Positions 30,354 to 34,500 of a stretch of DNA of 34,500 bases are shown here, one piece after another; the stretch's first letter is position 1; every line of letters starts with the position of its first letter. The notes below the pieces were generated by a model. That model saw only the letters and a list, made by a program, of their open reading frames with translations, was not told the origin of the DNA and did no database searches. A program made the position numbers and the translations under genes. Source of the DNA: Prorocentrum cordatum (Eukaryota > Sar > Dinophyceae > Prorocentrales > Prorocentraceae); contig CAUYUJ010003603.1 of the NCBI GenBank assembly GCA_963575745.1, positions 188,001-222,500 on the forward strand, written 5' to 3'.

Positions 30354-30415
30354 GAAAAAACATCCTCCTCCTCCCCCTCCTCCCCCTCCTCCCCCCCCTC
30401 CTCTTCCTGCTTTTG
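30354..30415. repeat. pyrimidine tract (CCT)n
   Basis: CCTCCTCCTCCCCCTCCTCC and variants. This is the only long tract in the window with the purines on the - strand. Confidence 0.9.
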
Positions 30416-30497
30416 TTTTGCATCCCCGATCTCAGGCACCAGCGGGCCACGGGCGTGCGCGCGTGGCACGGGCGTACGCGCGTGGCACGAGCGCGGT

Positions 30498-30510
30498 GCA
30501 GGAGGAGGAG

Positions 30511-30545
<35 letters not shown>

Positions 30546-30940
30546 GGAAAAAGAGGAGGAGGAGGAGGAGGAGGGGGAGGAGGAGGAGGAGGAGGCCGAG
30601 GCTTCAAGGATCCCCAACACAGCCTTCGTTCCCAGGTCCCAGGAAGAGGAGCTGGAGGAGGAGGAGGAGGACGAGGAGGTGGAGGAGCAGGGGAGAAGGA
30701 GGAGGAGGGGGGTGAGCCGGGGTAGGGGGAGGGGGAGGCGGCCCACGAGGAAGAGGAGGAGAATTGGCAGGAAAAAGAGTGTGCGTAAAAGAGCGCATGG
30801 GGGAATGAGGGAGGGGCGCAGGAGGAGAAGGAGGAAGTGGAGGAGGAGGAGGAGAAGAGGGAGGCGACGGAGGAGGAGGAGAGGGAGGAGGAGGAGGAGG
30901 AGGAGGAGGAGGAGGAGGAGGAGGAGGAAGGGGCGAAGGA
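30498..30940. repeat. long purine tract (GGA)n
   Basis: About 440 bp of GGA/GAA units with a few unique interruptions (30603-30645, 30720-30800). The purines are on +. Confidence 0.9.
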
Positions 30941-30969
30941 AGTGAGACATTGTTTGTTACTGGAACGAG

Positions 30970-31200
30970 GGGGTGGTTACTGAAGCAATATCCTTGTTAT
31001 AGTTGAGCGGGTAAGCCCGGTTGCGAAAACAATTCCTTGTATTACAAAGAGATTGGCCCATGTACTGAAACAATGATGTTTGATACCGAAGCGGGTGGGG
31101 CCGGTTATTGAAACACGTCTCTTCGTTTTTGAAATGGTTTTCGTTGATTCTGAAACGTTTTTCTTGTCATTCGAACGTTTGCCTATGATTGAAACGGTTG
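30970..31200. repeat. degenerate repeat of about 21/42 bp (TTGAAACGnTT)
   Basis: TACTGAAGCAAT, TGCGAAAACAAT, TACTGAAACAAT, TATTGAAACACG, TTTTGAAATGG, TTCTGAAACG, ATTCGAACG and ATTGAAACGG occur at spacings of about 47, 41, 44, 22, 21, 21 and 18 bp. The left part looks like a 42-bp and the right part like a 21-bp periodicity of the same unit. Confidence 0.55.
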
Positions 31201-31641
31201 TTGTTCTATTCCGCGTATGCCTCCTGTGGTGCAATTGCCGCTGTGCGCGGGCATCATGATTTGAGTTGCTGTGGCCGCGTTCTCCTGACCTCCCTTCTTC
31301 AAGCAAACAATTCCGAGGCTCCGTCACGCGTGGGGTTGCATCCGCGGTTCGTTTTCATTTCCGCAGTTGGCTCGTGGCGACCACAGCGCGGGCGTGGGGT
31401 GGCGGCTGAGCCTTCCCAAAAGGGCGATAGGGGCTGATTTGGGCGTGCTGGTATTCTAAGCGACTTGCGTACGCCCCGACTCCTCGTAGGATTAGGTAGG
31501 GGAGTGGTTACGTGATTGGAGCCATGAGTAAGTTGCCATGCAAAGCATGCTACTGTTGTCGTAATATGCCCTGGTGGAGCAATGTGTGTGTGTGTGGCAG
31601 CACGCGTGCAGCATTGTCAAAGTACGCGGCGTACTATCAAG
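31201..31641. other. end of intron 1, nothing recognised
   Basis: A + frame at 31512-31709 is Cys-rich (LPCKACYCCRNMPWWSN) but overlaps exon B in another frame. The acceptor for exon B is CTATCAAG, ending at 31641. Confidence 0.4.
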
Positions 31642-31699
31642 TTTGCACCCGTATTCAGGGCATTGGCCTGACCTGCTCACGAACAACGAAGATCGCGCG
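31642..31699 (+). CDS. DUF1279/FAM210-like membrane protein, exon B (loop between helices)
   Basis: A 58-bp exon encoding LHPYSGHWPDLLTNNEDRA. The GHWPD and DR elements are the conserved loop expected between the KKYGVAGT helix (exon A) and the FIFAGANIAR helix (exon C). Joined to exon A at phase 2, the first codon completes Ser (TC|T). The exon ends after GCG at 31699 with GA as donor (CGCGCG|GAGGGG). GA donors are known in dinoflagellates. The join to exon C then reads NNEDRAAVAAFIF without a gap. Placement rests on frame, order and motif together; this exon is short enough that automated predictors would miss it. Confidence 0.7.
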
Positions 31700-33057
31700 G
31701 AGGGGATAGGCATGGACAGGGGTGAGTCCAGGGATTTGCACAGGAGGTGGAGTTCCTTGGCAGTGCACACCATGGGGAGGGTCGTTCACACGCATTCCGA
31801 CCCCCTTCGATCATCAACAGCTATCCGTTCCTTGCCCTTGCCGCCCACCGTCCTTGAACCAGTCGCGCAAGTTGTGCATCTCCCGTTGAGGAGTAGCAGG
31901 TGGAGGAGGGAGATCATGGTATCACTATTGCGGGTGCGAGACGCGCTTCCAATGCTTGTCAGTCCAGATGCGCCTTGCTGAACTCATGATTGGAACGCTC
32001 GCCCGTTATGCAGTTGCGATCTACAAGCGGTCAGCCTATGCATGTGCCACGGTGTCGGAGACCAGCGTAACATCCATTGACGCAACGTTGTCGGTGGTGT
32101 CACGGTTCAAGTCTATCAGACCCAGGCCAAGGTGCACATTGTTGGACGTGTAATAGTGTACGGCCACGCTGTCACAATGTAGTGTCTGCAGGGCGATTGA
32201 GTCTAGTACATCGCGATTGCGTCTTGAGCAGCATCATCTGCAATGCGTTACCGTTTGGTATGGGATCGGCTCACGGACGCTGTCGGACGGACGCAGAGTT
32301 GCGATGGTGAGTGTCCAGCATGCTTGGTCTCAGATGGCAGGGCTGAGCCTAAACGGTGTTTTTCGTGTTCGTTTTGTTTTCGTTTTCCCTCGTTTTGTCT
32401 TCAATCCGCCTTTAACGCCAAACGCCAAAGCACCGTTCAGGTCCACCCCCATGCCAGATGGGGCACCAGCGGCTCCATGCTTCCACGTGTGCCGCCAGCA
32501 CCGCCCGCGAAGTTCTGCAGGCACTGAGCGCGCGCTCCGCCCTCCGCCACTCCCCCGTGGCCGCCTCCCCCCCCTCGCGCCTCCCGTGCTCCCTGGCCTG
32601 CCGCCTCCGACCGCGCCGAGCGCCCGCCAGTGTTGCGACAAGGCTCAGGAGGGAACAAAAACACACAGACACGATTCATCGTCGATTCCCCGGAACAGAT
32701 AAGAAAACATGGAGAAAACATAGGAACATATGGGGAATTTTGTTATATGTGTCTGTTTATTTGTGTGTCCCAGGGCCCCTTCAAAGGCATGTTTCCACGT
32801 GTGCTCCTCCGCTGTAGCTCGGACGGGGCCAGAACGAGGATGAAAGCGTTCCAGAGCGCTCTCAGAGCGTTCCGGGCCGCTCTGAGAAGGCCGCGGCGCC
32901 CGACACATCTTCCAGAGCCGCCCGATCTCAGAGTTGTACGACTTGTCCTCACCCGAGTTTATCCTCGCCTTGGCTTCGTCTCAGTAGCGACCCTCCTCCC
33001 CCCCCCCGCCCCCTTCCCCCTGTGGAGCAGCAGCCGAGGAGGGGCAGCACGGGCCAG
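31700..33057. other. intron 2 of the split gene (about 1.36 kb, GA-AG)
   Basis: It contains a lower-GC part to about 32400. On the - strand at 32036-32236 an open fragment reads RDVLDSIALQTLHCDSVAVH, then LGLGLIDLNRDTTDN, then VASMDVTLVSDTVAHA, and may be a decayed coding remnant of unknown type. Frames on + over 32458-33050 are GC-rich with no known motif. The acceptor is GCACGGGCCAG at 33057. Confidence 0.5.
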
Positions 33058-33145
33058 GCGGTCGCAGCCTTCATCTTCGCCGGCGCCAACATCGCTCGCG
33101 CCTTCGTGCCCATCCGGCTTGGCGCGGCCCTGGCGCTCGCACCCT
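33058..33145 (+). CDS. DUF1279/FAM210-like membrane protein, exon C (second helix and LALAP motif)
   Basis: It encodes AVAAFIFAGANIARAFVPIR then LGAALALAPW. FIFAGANIAR followed by P-[IL]-R-[LF]-G-A-A-[LF]-ALAPW is the C-terminal half of the domain. The acceptor is CCAG|GCG. The exon probably ends inside the Trp codon (CCCT|GGCGGG), because joining to 33555 restores W-V-D-E. The intron would then begin with GG, or with GC if the junction is shifted by one base, since GG is duplicated at both ends. If read through, the frame continues into Arg/Gly-rich sequence, as expected for an intron. Confidence 0.75.
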
Positions 33146-33413
33146 GGCGGGGGGGCCCTCTGCCGGCCAGCCGAGAGGGGGAGGGAGGATCAGTATCGGG
33201 ACGATCGGAGTGGGCACAAGGAATGGAGTACAAAGACCGACGGCATTTCCTGTTCGTTCTGAGCAGGACTCGTTGTCAGTGTCGCCGCGGATGATGCCCA
33301 TTTTCGAGACAGAAGCCCGCCTGCTTAACAGCGCCCGCTGTCGGTGTTGGGCAATTTCTGGTTTTCGGCATCGCACCCATTTTTCCCCTACCCATTTCTG
33401 GTGCCCAAAAGCA
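33146..33413. other. intron 3 of the split gene, 5' part
   Basis: No recognisable content. The intron (33146-33554) ends inside the third TIR repeat copy. Confidence 0.45.
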
Positions 33414-33575
33414 TAGTTTAGTTTACCCTTGTCCCCATGCCCATCCCCATCCAGACCCCCAGAATCTCACCACCCCAGTTGGGGATATGCCCCTCGGAAC
33501 CCGAACAGGGGGGCAAATCGGCCAGTGGGGCCCAGGCCACGCCCATGGGGACAGGGGTCGATGAGACGACGCTCA
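33414..33575 (+). mobile_element. TIR repeat family, copy 3 of 3, overlapping a splice acceptor
   Basis: It begins TAGTTTAGTTTACCCTTGTC, has the core CACCACCCCAGTTGGGGATA then TGCCCCTCGGAACCCGAAC, then CAGTGGGGCCCAGGCCACGC. It ends GTCGATGAGACGACGCTCA. Its termini pair imperfectly (ACCCTTGTCCCCATGCCC against inverted ACCCCTGTCCCCATGGGC). The core is closest to copy 1; the GGGGCCCAGGCCACGCC block is shared with copy 2. Its right terminal repeat contains the acceptor ACAG (33551-33554) proposed for exon D. Confidence 0.8.
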
Positions 33576-33658
33576 GAAAAGCCCGTGCTCGAGCCGCTGC
33601 CGAAGTCGAGGCCGCCGGCCTGCCCACGACGCACGGAGAGGAGGCCGTCGGGGCCGTC
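33555..33658 (+). CDS. DUF1279/FAM210-like membrane protein, exon D (after the domain)
   Basis: Joined to exon C it completes Trp and reads VDETTLRKARARAAAEVEAA, then GLPTTHGEEAVGAV. A VDE directly after LALAPW is the expected continuation in this family. The remainder is a charged helix-like tail without a known domain. A good donor, GTGCGC, lies at 33659. The first 21 bp overlap the end of the TIR element, so either the element supplied the start of this exon or the VDE match is coincidence. The frame stays open to 34066 if not spliced. Confidence 0.5.
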
Positions 33659-33753
33659 GTGCGCCCCCTGCGTCTGTCGGCGAGTCCTGCCCCTGCGGTT
33701 TCCGACGACGGCTGCGGGGCCGAGCGCAGGGCCGGGCTGCGCACCTGCCGCAG

Positions 33754-33995
33754 GCCAGGGCTCCACCTCGGGCCGCCGAGGGGCAGGCCGGCCGTGCCCG
33801 TTGCTCACCGCGCGCGGGCGGCCCCTCCGGGGCCCACCGTCGGAGTGTCGACGGGAGGAGCGTCGAAGTGGTCCTGGAGGGGCTCGGCGGCGCGATCCTG
33901 TCGGAGCTCGATGTCCTCGCTCTCTGGCCTTCGGGGGCGCCCTCTGTCGCCCTCTGCTGGGCGCAGCTCGAGACGTGGGGCAGGATGGATCCCAG
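33754..33995 (+). CDS. tentative downstream exon E of the split gene
   Basis: After a possible 95-bp GT-AG intron (33659-33753, acceptor CTGCCGCAG) the next frame reads, in part, SVEVVLEGLGGAILSELDVL, then ALWPSGAPSVALCWAQLETW and GRMDP. The second half looks like real protein. It ends at GATCCCAG|GTGATC, a good donor, which is also the left edge of introner-like copy B. The phases fit, but no homology supports it. Confidence 0.3.
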
Positions 33996-34120
33996 GTGAT
34001 CGTTTCCTTGATCATTGTCTTGCCGATCGGCGCGGGCGGTGGCCCCCCCCTCCGCCCCCCCCATAGAGTAGATCTGGCTGCTTTTGGTGCCAAGTTCGAG
34101 CAGGTGGAGTCTCCCCCGTA
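33990..34120 (+). repeat. introner-like dispersed repeat, copy B
   Basis: Matches copy A (23160-23285) over TTGCCGATCGGCGCGGGC, a C-rich run, GAGTAGATCTGG, TTTTGGTGCC and AGTTCGAGCAGGTGGAGTCT. The span 33996-34103 has the form of a 108-bp GT-AG intron, and AGGTG occurs at both ends (CCCAGGTGATC and AGCAGGTGGAG), as expected for an insertion that duplicates its target and supplies splice sites. Because the 3' AGGTGGAG is also in copy A, the duplication could be fortuitous. Confidence 0.65.
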
Positions 34121-34149
34121 GGACGCACTGTTGCAAACAGTCGCATTAA
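34104..34149 (+). CDS. tentative last exon F of the split gene
   Basis: If copy B is removed as an intron, the frame of exon E continues WSLPRRTHCCKQSH to TAA (34147-34149). It is short, basic and without homology; the reading is speculative. Confidence 0.15.
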
Positions 34150-34500
34150 GCAGAGGTCCTGAGCCAGCCCCCCCTCCCCCCCCGTTCCGCGCAAGGTCGA
34201 AACGACAAATGAGAAAACGTTCACCAGGAGGAGTCCAAGGAATGTTTTCGAGTGGATTTGGGTCGGGGTCGGGGCGGGAGTGGCGGCGGCCTTCTAAGAA
34301 GGCACCCTTCCTTTCGGACGTCCTCCTACACCTGTTCAGCAGGCTTTAACTGTGGGGCCGATCCTTCCGACAGAGGCCCTCTGCATCCTTAGAAAGCCGC
34401 CCCCCTCGCCCCACCTTCGGTGCTCCGCCATTGTTCATTAGTTGTTTCGTTCGGGCCCCGCAAAAGGGCCCAGCCAGATCTGGTGAGACACGAGGCTTCG
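34150..34500. other. no recognisable gene
   Basis: It contains a small palindrome CCTTCTAAGAAGG (34290-34302) and C-rich runs. It may be 3' UTR or intergenic sequence. Confidence 0.4.

Overview
The window looks like nuclear DNA of a core dinoflagellate. The signs are high GC over most of its length, very low gene density, long purine and simple-sequence tracts, degenerate arrays of dinoflagellate-type pentatricopeptide (PPR) repeats, retroelement remnants, and a gene split by long introns with non-canonical donors (GA, possibly GG) next to GT-AG ones. There are no bacterial-style operons, rRNAs, tRNAs or CRISPR arrays that I can see. A Prorocentrum- or Suessiales-like genome would fit, but the sequence does not fix the genus.

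The clearest gene is on the + strand and fills the right 40% of the window. Three short exons (19708-19793, 31642-31699, 33058-33145), and probably a fourth (33555-33658), join in one reading frame. Together they give a complete membrane domain of the DUF1279/FAM210-like type found in algal proteins. Its landmarks are KKYGVAGTVAYVLTELAFW, then GHWPDLLTNNEDRA, then AVAAFIFAGANIAR, LGAALALAPW and VDE. Intron 1 is about 11.8 kb and holds most of the repeats described below. Two or three further downstream exons are tentative.

Layout: 1-4.6 kb is very GC-rich, with one possible gene 3' end at the left edge. 4.6-8.7 kb is a string of unrelated tandem repeats (about 78 bp, 150 bp, 16 bp, and a Pro/Gly low-complexity array) with AT-rich microsatellite islands. 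9.97-11.8 kb is a 5'-truncated, frameshifted retroelement with a post-RT region, a CxxC knuckle, an RNase H domain and a C-terminal Cys/His domain. 12.1-14.3 kb holds GGA tracts and a decayed PPR array on the - strand. 14.5-17.5 kb has a cluster of CATG-centred palindromes, the first copy of a terminal-inverted-repeat (TIR) element, and purine tracts. 17.5-19.6 kb is a lower-GC segment with a probable Copia RNase H remnant on the - strand. 19.7-33.7 kb is the split gene.

The most novel-looking items are two dispersed short repeat families. One is a 160-190 bp element with TIRs in three same-orientation copies (15123, 22780, 33414); the third copy's right end overlaps the acceptor of intron 3 of the split gene. 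The other is a roughly 105 bp repeat in two copies (23166, 33996) that begins with GT and reaches AG near its 3' end. Both are candidates for introner-like, intron-generating elements. Also notable are a 128 bp foldback element, a compound satellite whose unit reverses orientation, and purine tracts confined almost entirely to the + strand.
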